In this document: positions 9,375-17,745 of the stretch, in pieces
How the letters are laid out: each line of letters begins with the position of its first letter
How positions within the stretch are numbered: position 1 is the first letter of the stretch
Assembly (NCBI RefSeq): GCF_039543665.1
Contig: NZ_BAABKE010000001.1
Span: 372,001 to 436,000, forward strand
Source of the DNA: Wohlfahrtiimonas larvae
GTDB lineage: Bacteria > Pseudomonadota > Gammaproteobacteria > Cardiobacteriales > Wohlfahrtiimonadaceae
Direction of reading: 5' to 3'
DNA length: 64,000 bases
Notes under the pieces: model-generated
Seen by the model: only the letters and a program-made list of their open reading frames with translations
The model's database searches: none
Told to the model about the DNA's origin: nothing
Position numbers and translations under genes: made by a program

Positions 9375-10493
9375 ATGAATTGTATGGAAAAAGAAACTCT
9401 TTGGGTAATTAAAATCGGTAGTGCGATGATTACGAATGGTGGCGTTGGTATTGATTATTCTTTATTGGATGATTACGCCGCGCAAATCGCAAATTTACAA
9501 TCTAAAGGCTATAAGATTGTGGTTGTTTCATCTGGCGCTGTGGCTGCAGGTATGAAACGATTAGGGTGGAGTGAACGACCGAAAGAACTAAGTGAGCTAC
9601 AAGCAGCTGCGGCTGTTGGGCAGGCAAAATTAGTGGAAGCATGGCAAACAGCATTACAAAAATACCGCTTAACTGCAGCACAAGTATTATTAACCCATGA
9701 TGATGCTTTGGATAGAACTCGTTATTTAAACATTCGTGCAACTTTGAATGCTTTGATCAATCACAATGTAATTCCTATCATTAATGAAAATGACACAGTA
9801 TCTTATGATGAAGTTTGTATCGGTGATAATGATACGTTAGGTGCATTGGTTGCGAATCTAATCGAAGCAGATACCTACATTATTTTGACAGATCAAAAAG
9901 GTCTGTATAACAAAGATCCTCGTAAAAATAGTGATGCGCAATTATTAAGCAAAGTTCGTGCTATGGATCCTTCTTTGTTAGATATGGCAAGCCCAGAAGG
10001 CGGAAGTTTGGGCAAGGGTGGCATGTATACGAAAGTGAAAGCTGCACAAAAAGCTGCAACTTCAGGCACAGAAACATATATTGTTTATGGTAAATCCGAA
10101 GATGGTTTACTAAAAGTTGCGGCAAGAGAAGAGATTGGTACACAGTTTGAGCCAGAGCATACAACGATGGCGGCTAAAAAACGTTGGATATTGAATCAAG
10201 TACACGTATTTGGCAAGGTTGTGGTGGATGAAGGTGCTGAAAAGGCATTAATAGTGCATAAAAAGAGTTTGTTACCCATTGGTGTGATCGATGTCAAAGG
10301 CTCTTTTCAGCGGGGTGATATTATCTCTTGTGTCAATGTGAAAGGCGAAGAACTTGGTCGAGGATTATGTAACTATAATTCAGAAGAGGTAAAGTTGCTC
10401 TTGAAAACAGCATCGAATGACATCATTAATAAGTTGGGTTATGTGATTTCAGAAGAGCTCATCCATAGAAACAATTGGGTATCACATCAATAG
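9375..10493 (+). CDS. proB: Glutamate 5-kinase
   Basis: A 372-residue glutamate 5-kinase, the first step of proline synthesis (ATP plus glutamate to glutamyl-5-phosphate). The amino-acid kinase domain has VIKIGSAM, VVSSGAVAAGM, AAAVGQAKLVEAW, NENDTVSYDE and GDNDTLGALVA, and a C-terminal PUA domain covers about 275-365. Length is as in two-domain ProB. proA is not adjacent. Neither the ATG at 9375 nor the in-frame ATG at 9384 has a recognisable Shine-Dalgarno sequence, so the start is uncertain by three codons. Confidence 0.96.
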   Translation: MNCMEKETLWVIKIGSAMITNGGVGIDYSLLDDYAAQIANLQSKGYKIVVVSSGAVAAGMKRLGWSERPKELSELQAAAAVGQAKLVEAWQTALQKYRLTAAQVLLTHDDALDRTRYLNIRATLNALINHNVIPIINENDTVSYDEVCIGDNDTLGALVANLIEADTYIILTDQKGLYNKDPRKNSDAQLLSKVRAMDPSLLDMASPEGGSLGKGGMYTKVKAAQKAATSGTETYIVYGKSEDGLLKVAAREEIGTQFEPEHTTMAAKKRWILNQVHVFGKVVVDEGAEKALIVHKKSLLPIGVIDVKGSFQRGDIISCVNVKGEELGRGLCNYNSEEVKLLLKTASNDIINKLGYVISEELIHRNNWVSHQ

Positions 10494-10563
10494 GTTCTTT
10501 TTAATGTTAAAATACGTTAAAATGCACTGTTAATTTATATTTTTACTATATAGAAGGAAAGCC

Positions 10564-13284
10564 ATGTTTGGTGCGATTGCAAAAAAGATTTTTGGAACTC
10601 GAAATGACCGTTTGGTCAAAGATGCTTTCAAAATCGTTAAACAAATTAATGCATTAGAACCTACGATGCAAGCAATGTCTGACGAAGCATTACAACAACA
10701 GACAGTTAAATTTCGTGAACGTATCCAAGAAGGTACTTCTTTAAATAAATTGTTACCAGAAGCATTTGCAACCATTCGTGAAGCAAGTACGCGTGTTTTA
10801 GGTTTGCGTCATTATGATGTTCAGATGGTGGGTGGTATTACACTTCACCAAGGTCGTATTGCTGAAATGCGTACCGGTGAAGGTAAAACATTAGTGGCGA
10901 CATTGGCTGTGTATTTGAATGCTTTAGAAGGTAAGGGCGTTCATGTTGTGACAGTGAATGACTACTTAGCAAAGCGTGACGCAAATGATATGGGGCGTTT
11001 GTATACATGGATGGGATTAACCGTTGGTGTGATTGTATCCGAACAAGGTCCTGATGAGAAAAAAGCTGCTTACAATTGTGATATTACATATTGTACTAAT
11101 AACGAAATTGGCTTCGATTATTTACGTGACAATATGAGTTTTCAGCCAGAACAGAAGGTACAACGTCCTTTAAACTTTGCTGTGATCGATGAGGTGGATT
11201 CAATCTTAATCGATGAAGCGAGAACACCGTTAATCATTTCAGGCCCAGCAGAAGGAACAGCAGAGCTTTATCAAGCGATTAATTTAGTTGTGCCACATCT
11301 AGTGAAAGCTGATGAAAATGGTGAGAATGACTTCACAATTAATGAAAAAGATCGTCAAGTATTATTGACAGAGGTTGGCCATGAACATGCGGAAGATTTA
11401 TTGGTTCAAGCGGGCTTATTAAAAGAAGGTGAAAGCTTATATGATGCGAATAATTTGAAGCTTTATCATCATTTAGATAGCTGTTTACGTGCGCACCATT
11501 TATTCCGTAAAGATGTGGATTATTTGATTAAAGATGGTGAGATTGTTATCGTCGATGAGCATACAGGTCGTACATTAGCTGGGCGCCGTTGGTCAGATGG
11601 TTTGCATCAAGCGATTGAAGCAAAAGAAGGCGTGCAAATTAAGCCTGAAAACCAAACAATGGCATCCATTACATTCCAAAACTTGTTCCGTATCTATAAA
11701 AAATTATCAGGTATGACAGGTACGGCAGATACTGAAGCACCAGAATTATTAGAAATCTATGGTTTGGAAGTGGTTGTGATTCCAACTAATAAACCAATTC
11801 AGCGTAAAGATTATGGTGATTTGATTTTCTTAACACAAAGAGAAAAATACGAAGCCATTATTAAGGATATTGTACGTTGTCGTGAAGCAGGCCAGCCTGT
11901 TTTAGTCGGTACTGCATCAGTAGAAGTTTCCGAGTTGATTGCTAAAATGTTGGATGAGCGTCAAATTCCTCATGAGGTATTGAATGCAAAACAGCATGAA
12001 AGAGAAGCTTATATTGTGGGTGCGGCAGGTCAGCCAGGAGCGGTAACAATTGCAACGAATATGGCAGGTCGTGGTACAGATATCGTCTTAGGTGGCAACT
12101 TTGCTATGGAATTGGAAAGCCATCCAGACGCATCTGAAGCGGAGAAAGCTGCATTAAAATCGGAATGGCAGAAACGCCATGATAAAGTTTTAGCAGAAGG
12201 TGGTTTGCATATCATTGGTACAGAGCGCCATGAATCTCGCCGTGTGGATAATCAGTTGCGTGGTCGTTCTGGTCGTCAAGGTGACGTTGGTTCTTCTCGT
12301 TTCTATTTATCTTTAGAAGATAACTTGATGCGTATTTTTACATCGCCATCAGCTTACAATATGATGAAGAAATTGGGCATGGGCGACGGTATTCCATTAG
12401 AGCATAAATGGATCAGTCGCTCGATAGAAAATGCTCAGCGTAAAGTAGAGGGCCATCACTTTGAAATGCGTAAGAACTTATTGCAATACGATAATGTTGC
12501 TAATGACCAGCGTAAAGTCATCTATCAACAACGTGATGATATATTGGCTGCGACTGATGTTGGTCCTGCTATTGATGCGATTCGTGAAACTGTATTCCGT
12601 GATTTAGTTGCAAAACATATTCCACCACAATCTTTCCCTGAGCAATGGGATATGGAAGGCTTGGAAGAGAAATTATCTCGTGATTTCTTGATGGATGTGA
12701 AATTAGCAACTTGGTTAGAAGAAGATCAAGAGTTGGATGATCAAAAAGTTGTGGATCGTTTGATTGCTATGAACAAGCAAGCTTATCATGATAAAATTTT
12801 CGTTAAAATGCCTGATTCTGAGGAAGAAATATCAATTGTTGATCCAGATAACTTTAAAGCATTTGAAAAAAATATATTGCTTCAATTGTTAGATAGTAAT
12901 TGGAAAGATCATTTGGCAGCGATGGATTATTTGCGTCAAGGAATTCAGTTACGTGCTTATGCGCAAAAGCGCCCAGAGCAAGAGTATAAGAAAGAAGCTT
13001 TCAGTATGTTTGAACATATGTTGGATCGCATTTATTACGATACAATTGTTTACTTAAGTCGCCTAAAAATTGAACTCCCAGCTGTAACAGAAGATCAAGA
13101 AGTGAGCTTGTTGCCAGAAGATAGTGATGAAGCTGATGCAAGTGAATTGTTGATGAAGCGTACATTCAGCGATGCAGGTGAAATTAAAGATCAAGGGTTT
13201 GATTTCTCATCAGTTGGTCGTAATGATGACTGTCCATGTGGTTCAGGTAAGAAGTATAAACATTGTCATGGTAAGTTGAATTGA
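10564..13284 (+). CDS. secA: Preprotein translocase ATPase SecA
   Basis: A 906-residue SecA motor that drives unfolded preproteins through SecYEG. Walker A is in MRTGEGKTLVATL (about residue 105) and Walker B is IDEVDSILIDEARTPL (about 208). Other signatures are TNMAGRGTDIVLGG, the HERRR-type GTERHESRRVDNQLRGR, and the C-terminal zinc-binding tail CPCGSGKKYKHCHGK that contacts SecB and phospholipid. A good AGAAGGAAA ribosome site precedes the ATG. A terminator follows. The usual neighbours secM and mutT are absent. Confidence 0.99.
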   Translation: MFGAIAKKIFGTRNDRLVKDAFKIVKQINALEPTMQAMSDEALQQQTVKFRERIQEGTSLNKLLPEAFATIREASTRVLGLRHYDVQMVGGITLHQGRIAEMRTGEGKTLVATLAVYLNALEGKGVHVVTVNDYLAKRDANDMGRLYTWMGLTVGVIVSEQGPDEKKAAYNCDITYCTNNEIGFDYLRDNMSFQPEQKVQRPLNFAVIDEVDSILIDEARTPLIISGPAEGTAELYQAINLVVPHLVKADENGENDFTINEKDRQVLLTEVGHEHAEDLLVQAGLLKEGESLYDANNLKLYHHLDSCLRAHHLFRKDVDYLIKDGEIVIVDEHTGRTLAGRRWSDGLHQAIEAKEGVQIKPENQTMASITFQNLFRIYKKLSGMTGTADTEAPELLEIYGLEVVVIPTNKPIQRKDYGDLIFLTQREKYEAIIKDIVRCREAGQPVLVGTASVEVSELIAKMLDERQIPHEVLNAKQHEREAYIVGAAGQPGAVTIATNMAGRGTDIVLGGNFAMELESHPDASEAEKAALKSEWQKRHDKVLAEGGLHIIGTERHESRRVDNQLRGRSGRQGDVGSSRFYLSLEDNLMRIFTSPSAYNMMKKLGMGDGIPLEHKWISRSIENAQRKVEGHHFEMRKNLLQYDNVANDQRKVIYQQRDDILAATDVGPAIDAIRETVFRDLVAKHIPPQSFPEQWDMEGLEEKLSRDFLMDVKLATWLEEDQELDDQKVVDRLIAMNKQAYHDKIFVKMPDSEEEISIVDPDNFKAFEKNILLQLLDSNWKDHLAAMDYLRQGIQLRAYAQKRPEQEYKKEAFSMFEHMLDRIYYDTIVYLSRLKIELPAVTEDQEVSLLPEDSDEADASELLMKRTFSDAGEIKDQGFDFSSVGRNDDCPCGSGKKYKHCHGKLN

Positions 13285-13313
13285 TGCTTTAATTAAGTGC
13301 AAAATAATGAATG

Positions 13314-13343
13314 AAAAATCCTACATTTTGTAGGATTTTTTTT
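13314..13343 (+). terminator. Rho-independent terminator of secA
   Basis: A 12-base perfect inverted repeat (13314-13325 with 13329-13340, 3-base loop) ends in a run of T about 30 bases after the secA stop. Confidence 0.9.
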
Positions 13344-13435
13344 AGCATAATCATAATTCATTTTATTCGTAATTGTTTTATTTTTATTTATTTGTATATA
13401 TAATTATATTTTTGTAAATATTCAAGGTAGTAATT

Positions 13436-13981
13436 ATGCCTTTATCACCTAATTTTTTCATTATCACAAGTGACAATGGTTTTTCTAAATTAGTAGAGAA
13501 TTTTAATATAGCATCAGAGGGGTTAGCACACCGTGTTATAGATGTTAATGCTAATACAATAAGATTGTTGCCAAGACAAATGAATGAGTTATTGAATGAT
13601 CTAAATTTTGAGTTTTATAATTATTCTAAAGAATTTAAGAGCTATCAAGGGTTATCAACAGTTTATTATTTATCCCTAATTTTTGGTAGAAATTTTATAA
13701 AAAATGGGGAGAGAGTAACTAAAATTAAAGGATTTGCAAATGCTTTGTTGTATCAGCAGATTTTAAAGCATTTGTTGGGGCTTAATGAGGAATTGGTTTT
13801 AGTTAATACTCATCAAGTGAGCTCTAATTATCAGCGTTATGTGGATGATGTTGCCTCAAGCTTATTGGAAGCATTAAAACCTGTAGATGAATTGGGGATT
13901 CAGCAGATTAAAGCGTTGAGGGGCTCTATCGAGCACATATTAGTATATTTGAAGAAGCGAAGTAAGATAGTAATTAAATAA
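13436..13981 (+). CDS. Hypothetical protein, 181 residues, family not recognised
   Basis: I do not recognise this protein. It is 181 residues, has no signal peptide or membrane segment, and looks largely helical and soluble. The N-terminal stretch FFIITSDNG could be a beta strand and loop. The C-terminus is basic (KKRSKIVIK). It has an AAGGTAG ribosome site and lies between the secA terminator and a bidirectional terminator shared with rpsT, so it is an independent transcription unit. Its codons look somewhat more AT-rich than secA next door (by eye), which could reflect low expression or acquisition. Coding status is supported by length, ribosome site and terminators, not by homology. Confidence 0.72.
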   Translation: MPLSPNFFIITSDNGFSKLVENFNIASEGLAHRVIDVNANTIRLLPRQMNELLNDLNFEFYNYSKEFKSYQGLSTVYYLSLIFGRNFIKNGERVTKIKGFANALLYQQILKHLLGLNEELVLVNTHQVSSNYQRYVDDVASSLLEALKPVDELGIQQIKALRGSIEHILVYLKKRSKIVIK

Positions 13982-14000
13982 GTTGATAATCATGAGATAT

Positions 14001-14028
14001 AAAAAAAGCCCTAAATAGGGCTTTTTTT
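14001..14028. terminator. Bidirectional terminator between the 181-residue ORF and rpsT
   Basis: The inverted repeat aaaaaaagccct / agggcttttttt around a 4-base loop has A and T tracts on both flanks and sits between two convergent genes. Confidence 0.92.
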
Positions 14029-14040
14029 GAGGAGCTTAAA

Positions 14041-14307
14041 TTAAGCTACAATTGCTTTGATTCTTGCATTTAAGCGGCTAACCAAACGTGCTGCTGTTTT
14101 CTTGTGAAACAAGCCTTTGTTTGCTGCGCGATCTAAAACGCCTTGTGCTTTTTTCAAAGCATCTTTAGCTGCTTCTACGTTGTTTTCTTGAATAGCTTTC
14201 AATACTTTTTTAACGTAAGTACGAGTCATTGAACGGTATGAAGCGTTTGCTAAACGGTGTTTTTCCGCTTGGCGTACGCGTTTTCTTGCTTGAGCTGAGT
14301 TTGCCAA
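14041..14307 (-). CDS. rpsT: 30S ribosomal protein S20 (UUG start)
   Basis: An 88-residue ribosomal protein S20, which binds 16S rRNA early in 30S assembly. The basic N-terminus (MANSAQARKRVRQAEKHR) and the helical, lysine-rich body are typical. The only start that gives the conserved N-terminus is TTG at 14305-14307, with GGAGA upstream. The UUG start of E. coli rpsT is known and takes part in autoregulation, so the same control may exist here. A near-consensus promoter lies about 50 bases upstream. Confidence 0.97.
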   Translation of the reverse strand: MANSAQARKRVRQAEKHRLANASYRSMTRTYVKKVLKAIQENNVEAAKDALKKAQGVLDRAANKGLFHKKTAARLVSRLNARIKAIVA

Positions 14308-14355
14308 AGGTATTCTCCAAATATAACCAATAGTTTAAACAATATAAGACGCAAC

Positions 14356-14384
14356 ATTATCTTGCTTTTTAGTATAAAAGTCAA
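14356..14384 (-). promoter_or_regulatory. rpsT promoter
   Basis: On the minus strand, TTGACT (14379-14384), a 17-base spacer and GATAAT (14356-14361) stand about 50 bases before the UUG start. This is a strong match, as expected for a ribosomal protein gene. Confidence 0.78.
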
Positions 14385-14490
14385 TCATGCTCAGCATTAA
14401 AATGCTAGCTAATGTTACCTTCTTGAAGTGATTTTACGATCATTGCGTTATTATAGCTTGTTCTGATAATTAATGTAAAAATGTTATGAA

Positions 14491-14522
14491 AATAAAAAAG
14501 AGCCAATAATGATTGGCTCTTT
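14491..14522 (-). terminator. Terminator of the metNIQ transcript
   Basis: An 11-base inverted repeat (14497-14507 with 14512-14522, 4-base loop) lies 22 bases past the metQ stop. On the minus strand it is followed by a T-rich tail. Confidence 0.88.
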
Positions 14523-14543
14523 CATAGTATTAATGCATTGAAA

Positions 14544-15314
14544 TTAGAAGCCAGGTAAGATGCTACCTTGGTATTTCGTTTCAATGAATGATTTCATTTC
14601 TGGTGAATTCAATACTTTCATCAACTTCTGCACGTTCTCTTTATCTTTATTTTCTGCTTTTACAGTTACAATATTTACATAAGGAGAGTTCTTATCTTCA
14701 ATGATTAATGCATCTTTTAATGGGTTTAAATCTGCATCTAGCGCGAAATTTGTATTGATCAATGCTAAATCTACTTCATCAATTGCTTTAGCTAACATTG
14801 GAGCTTCTAATTCAAGAAAAGATAAATTTTTTGGATTCTCTTTGATATCAGCAATCGTAGATAAGATATTGCTTGGATCCTCTAACGTAATGACACCATT
14901 GTTATGTAGTAAGATGAGGGCACGTCCACCATTTGTAGGGTCATTTGGAATCGCAATTTTACCGTTATTAGCGATTGCTTTAACATCAGTCACTTTTTTA
15001 GAATAACCGCCTAATGGTTCTAAATGAACGCCACCAACAGGAACTAATGTTAAGTTATTTGCTTTGTTAAATTCATCCAAATAAGGTTTATGTTGCATGA
15101 AGTTTGCATCCACCTCACCCTCATCAAGCATTAGATTGGGTAAAACATAATCTGTTACAACCACAACATCAATTTTAAAATCAGGTGCTAATGTTTGAGC
15201 GTGCTCTAAAATTTCTGCGTGTGGTACAGGTGTTGCTGCGACTTTAATTGAATCTTGCGCATTTGCCAAAAATGGTAATGCAGAGAGAATTAAGGCTGAT
15301 GCTAGTTTTTTCAT
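14544..15314 (-). CDS. metQ: D-methionine ABC transporter substrate-binding protein
   Basis: A 256-residue NlpA/MetQ-family periplasmic binding protein that delivers methionine to MetNI. Family motifs are VAATPVPHAEIL at the mature N-terminus, DVNFMQHKPYLDEF-like DANFMQHKPYLDEF, and PNDPTNGGRALILL. The N-terminal 19 residues form a signal peptide that ends ANA before QDS. There is no lipobox cysteine, whereas most MetQ/NlpA proteins are lipoproteins, so this one may be a free periplasmic protein. It is the last gene of metN-metI-metQ, 34 bases after metI. Confidence 0.95.
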   Translation of the reverse strand: MKKLASALILSALPFLANAQDSIKVAATPVPHAEILEHAQTLAPDFKIDVVVVTDYVLPNLMLDEGEVDANFMQHKPYLDEFNKANNLTLVPVGGVHLEPLGGYSKKVTDVKAIANNGKIAIPNDPTNGGRALILLHNNGVITLEDPSNILSTIADIKENPKNLSFLELEAPMLAKAIDEVDLALINTNFALDADLNPLKDALIIEDKNSPYVNIVTVKAENKDKENVQKLMKVLNSPEMKSFIETKYQGSILPGF

Positions 15315-15347
15315 GCTATGACTCCTTACAGTAATCCTAAATAGTTA

Positions 15348-16061
15348 TTATTTTCGAGTTAATCGGCGCATAAATGTATCGCCAACTAATTGAATAGTTT
15401 GCGCGATAATAATAATAATTACAATCACAAAATTTGTAATTTCAGGTTGGTTGCGATGGAAACCAAATCTTGTGGCTAAATCACCTAATCCGCCTGCGCC
15501 AACAACACCTGCCATTGCAGTAAATGATAATAGTAATATACCTGTAATTGTTGCGCCTGCGATGATGCTTGGGCGTGCTTCTCTTAATAAAACTGAGAAA
15601 ATAATCTTATGTAAGGGGGTTCCCATGCTAACAGCAGCTTCAATAACGCCACGATTAACTTCACGTAAGGAGGTTTCAACAAGTTTAGCGAAGAAGGGGA
15701 TTGCGCCAATGGCTAATGGGATGATCGCACCTTTTACACCAAAGGATGTGTTCACTAATAGCTTTGTGTAAGGTAATAGGTAGATAATCAATATTAAGAA
15801 GGGGATAGAGCGCAATACATTGGTGAAAATGGAAAGCACGGGGTAAACTATCTTATTTTGTAATAATTGTTTCGGACTTGTTAAATATAATATGACACCT
15901 AAAATAATGCCAAAAATAGTTGTTAATGCCCATGATGCCATTAACATTTGTAATGTTGCTTCAGTTGCATCCCAAAGCATATTAACTTTGACTTTAGGAA
16001 AACTGTCTTGAATTAAACTTTGTAGGGCGCTGCTGGCCCATGCCTTGAAATCTGTATACAT
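15348..16061 (-). CDS. metI: Methionine ABC transporter permease
   Basis: A 237-residue MetI-type inner-membrane permease with a BPD transport domain. About five hydrophobic segments are visible, starting near residue 35, and the cytoplasmic coupling loop has EAAVSMGTPLHKIIFSVLLREA, the EAA motif that contacts MetN. It begins 3 bases after metN ends, so translation is probably coupled. With MetN and MetQ it forms the methionine importer. Confidence 0.96.
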   Translation of the reverse strand: MYTDFKAWASSALQSLIQDSFPKVKVNMLWDATEATLQMLMASWALTTIFGIILGVILYLTSPKQLLQNKIVYPVLSIFTNVLRSIPFLILIIYLLPYTKLLVNTSFGVKGAIIPLAIGAIPFFAKLVETSLREVNRGVIEAAVSMGTPLHKIIFSVLLREARPSIIAGATITGILLLSFTAMAGVVGAGGLGDLATRFGFHRNQPEITNFVIVIIIIIAQTIQLVGDTFMRRLTRK

Positions 16062-16064
16062 AAT

Positions 16065-17081
16065 TTATAAGTTGACCGCTAATGTATGAATGTTTTTGGC
16101 TGAAAATTCTTTTAAAGCATTACTTTGCGCTTCTTCACTACCATTGAGAGCCACTAATAATTGCCCATAGGGAAGATCTCTAATATAGCTAATATTACCA
16201 GATAGAATAGAGAAGTGGACACCTGTGGATTTAATGATATCGCTTAAGTGCGGATGGTATGAATCTTCTCCTGAGTAAGTGATTTGATACAAATTCGCAT
16301 CCTTCATTGCACTGGTTTTTAGGTGAGCTTTTAGTTCATCATAGTGGCTATTATCTAAGATGAATTCTTTTGTGACATAATGTTGAGGATTGAGAAATAC
16401 TTCTTCAACAGGTCCCATTTCAACGATTTGACTTGCATGAATGACACCAACTTTGTGGCAAATTTTGCGAATAACTTCCATTTCATGGGTAATTAATACG
16501 ATTGTCAAACCTAATTTTTGGTTGATATCACGCAATAATTCTAGAATAGATTGTGTTGTTTGTGGGTCTAATGCTGAGGTTGCTTCATCACATAATAAAA
16601 CTTTGGGGCGGTTTGCTAATGCTCTAGCAATACCAACACGTTGCTTTTGCCCACCTGATAATTGTGCAGGATATTTATTGGCATGTTCTGTCAAGCCAAC
16701 TAATTCTAATAATTCATCTACACGTTTTTTTATATCAGATTTTGATAGTTTTTCTAAACGTAGTGGAAAAGCAATGTTATTGAAAATAGTTTGGCTATCA
16801 AATAAGTTAAAATGCTGAAAAATCATGCCAATTTTTCTACGTTCATGCATTAATTCTTTTTTATTGAGTTGAGTTAACTTAATGTTATCTAGAATAACCT
16901 CGCCGGAAGTTGGTTTTTCTAATAGATTGAGACATCGGATTAATGTACTTTTACCTGCACCAGAATGACCAATGATGCCAAAAATTTCACCTGCTTCTAT
17001 GGTAAAAGAGATATTTGATAATGCAGTCACTGGCCCTTTGGATGAGGGATAAGATTTTGATATATTTTCTAATTTGATCAC
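16065..17081 (-). CDS. metN: Methionine ABC transporter ATP-binding protein
   Basis: A 338-residue ABC ATPase of the methionine importer. Walker A is GHSGAGKST (about residue 38), the signature is LSGGQKQRVGIARAL, and Walker B is LLCDEATSALD. The C-terminal 80 residues form the NIL (ACT-like) domain through which methionine trans-inhibits MetN in characterised homologues. The start is GTG at 17079-17081 and the ribosome site is weak. It heads the metNIQ operon. No MetJ-type AGACGTCT boxes are seen upstream; a different 10-base-period repeat lies there instead. Confidence 0.97.
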   Translation of the reverse strand: MIKLENISKSYPSSKGPVTALSNISFTIEAGEIFGIIGHSGAGKSTLIRCLNLLEKPTSGEVILDNIKLTQLNKKELMHERRKIGMIFQHFNLFDSQTIFNNIAFPLRLEKLSKSDIKKRVDELLELVGLTEHANKYPAQLSGGQKQRVGIARALANRPKVLLCDEATSALDPQTTQSILELLRDINQKLGLTIVLITHEMEVIRKICHKVGVIHASQIVEMGPVEEVFLNPQHYVTKEFILDNSHYDELKAHLKTSAMKDANLYQITYSGEDSYHPHLSDIIKSTGVHFSILSGNISYIRDLPYGQLLVALNGSEEAQSNALKEFSAKNIHTLAVNL

Positions 17082-17112
17082 GATAGTTGAACTTTAGTGA
17101 ATAAAAGATAGT

Positions 17113-17135
17113 GCACAATCTAGCACAATAGTGCT
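17113..17135. promoter_or_regulatory. Possible operator upstream of metN
   Basis: GCACAAT occurs twice at a 10-base interval (17113-17119 and 17123-17129), and AGCAC-N4-GTGCT (17122-17135) is an inverted repeat. The helical-turn period and the position about 35-55 bases before metN suggest a regulator site. The regulator is unknown. Confidence 0.35.
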
Positions 17136-17173
17136 TGGAATTGAAATTTATGATATTAGTTTTTAGTAGAAAC

Positions 17174-17200
17174 TAAAAAAGCAACCTTGCGGTTGCTTTT
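17174..17200 (-). terminator. Terminator of rpmB-rpmG
   Basis: A 10-base inverted repeat aaaagcaacc / ggttgctttt with loop ttgc lies about 20 bases past the rpmG stop. On the minus strand it is followed by six T. Confidence 0.9.
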
Positions 17201-17219
17201 AAAATAAAGTTAAGCTGTA

Positions 17220-17387
17220 TTATTTAATACGTGCTTCTTTATATAAAACATGTTTACGAACAACTGGATCATATTTCATGAACTCTAATTTTTCAGGAGT
17301 TGTTCTTTTGTTTTTTGTAGTCGTGTAAAAGTGACCTGTTTCAGCAGATGACACTAACTTGATTTTTTCTCTGATACCTTTTGCCAT
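17220..17387 (-). CDS. rpmG: 50S ribosomal protein L33
   Basis: A 55-residue ribosomal protein L33. The translation begins MAKGIREKIKLVSSAETG and contains FYTTTKNKRTTPEKLEFMKY, the family core. It is of the cysteine-free type, because the zinc-binding cysteines seen in other L33 proteins are absent, as in E. coli. An AAGGAGC ribosome site precedes the ATG. It lies 11 bases after rpmB, the standard rpmBG pair. Confidence 0.97.
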   Translation of the reverse strand: MAKGIREKIKLVSSAETGHFYTTTKNKRTTPEKLEFMKYDPVVRKHVLYKEARIK

Positions 17388-17398
17388 GATAAAGCTCC

Positions 17399-17635
17399 TT
17401 AGATTTTCTCACCACGTGCACGCATATCTTTAAGAACAGCATCGATACCTTTCTTATCGATAGTTCTTAAACCAGCAGATGTTACGCGTAATGTTACAAA
17501 GCGCTGTTCGCTTTCTACCCAAATACGATGTGAGTGAAGATTTGGTAAAAAACGACGGCGAGTTTTATTGTTTGCGTGAGAAACATTGTTCCCAACAGCA
17601 GGTGCTTTACCAGTGACTTGACAAACTTTACTCAT
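17399..17635 (-). CDS. rpmB: 50S ribosomal protein L28
   Basis: A 78-residue ribosomal protein L28 with typical MSKVCQVTGKAP and NVSHANNKTRRRFLPNLH motifs. E. coli L28 has the same length. It is cotranscribed with rpmG. A near-consensus promoter lies upstream in the pilT-rpmB gap, and the leader RNA contains a small hairpin, so the pair can be expressed independently of pilT. Confidence 0.97.
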   Translation of the reverse strand: MSKVCQVTGKAPAVGNNVSHANNKTRRRFLPNLHSHRIWVESEQRFVTLRVTSAGLRTIDKKGIDAVLKDMRARGEKI

Positions 17636-17672
17636 AATTAAAATAACCTATTTCAATAAAATAAATTCTTTG

Positions 17673-17693
17673 AGGAACGCAAAAACCGTTCCT
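17673..17693 (-). other. Hairpin in the rpmB leader RNA
   Basis: AGGAACG and CGTTCCT form a 7-base stem with a 7-base loop in the 5' untranslated RNA of rpmBG, about 38 bases before the rpmB start. It is not followed by a T run, so it is not a terminator. A role in autoregulation is only a possibility. Confidence 0.45.
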
Positions 17694-17709
17694 TAAAAAC
17701 AGACACGTC

Positions 17710-17737
17710 ATTATACTTATTTGAAAAAAATATGCAA
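17710..17737 (-). promoter_or_regulatory. rpmBG promoter
   Basis: On the minus strand, a perfect TATAAT -10 (17710-17715) has TTGCAT (17732-17737) 16 bases upstream. Confidence 0.65.
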
Positions 17738-17745
17738 TATAACGA

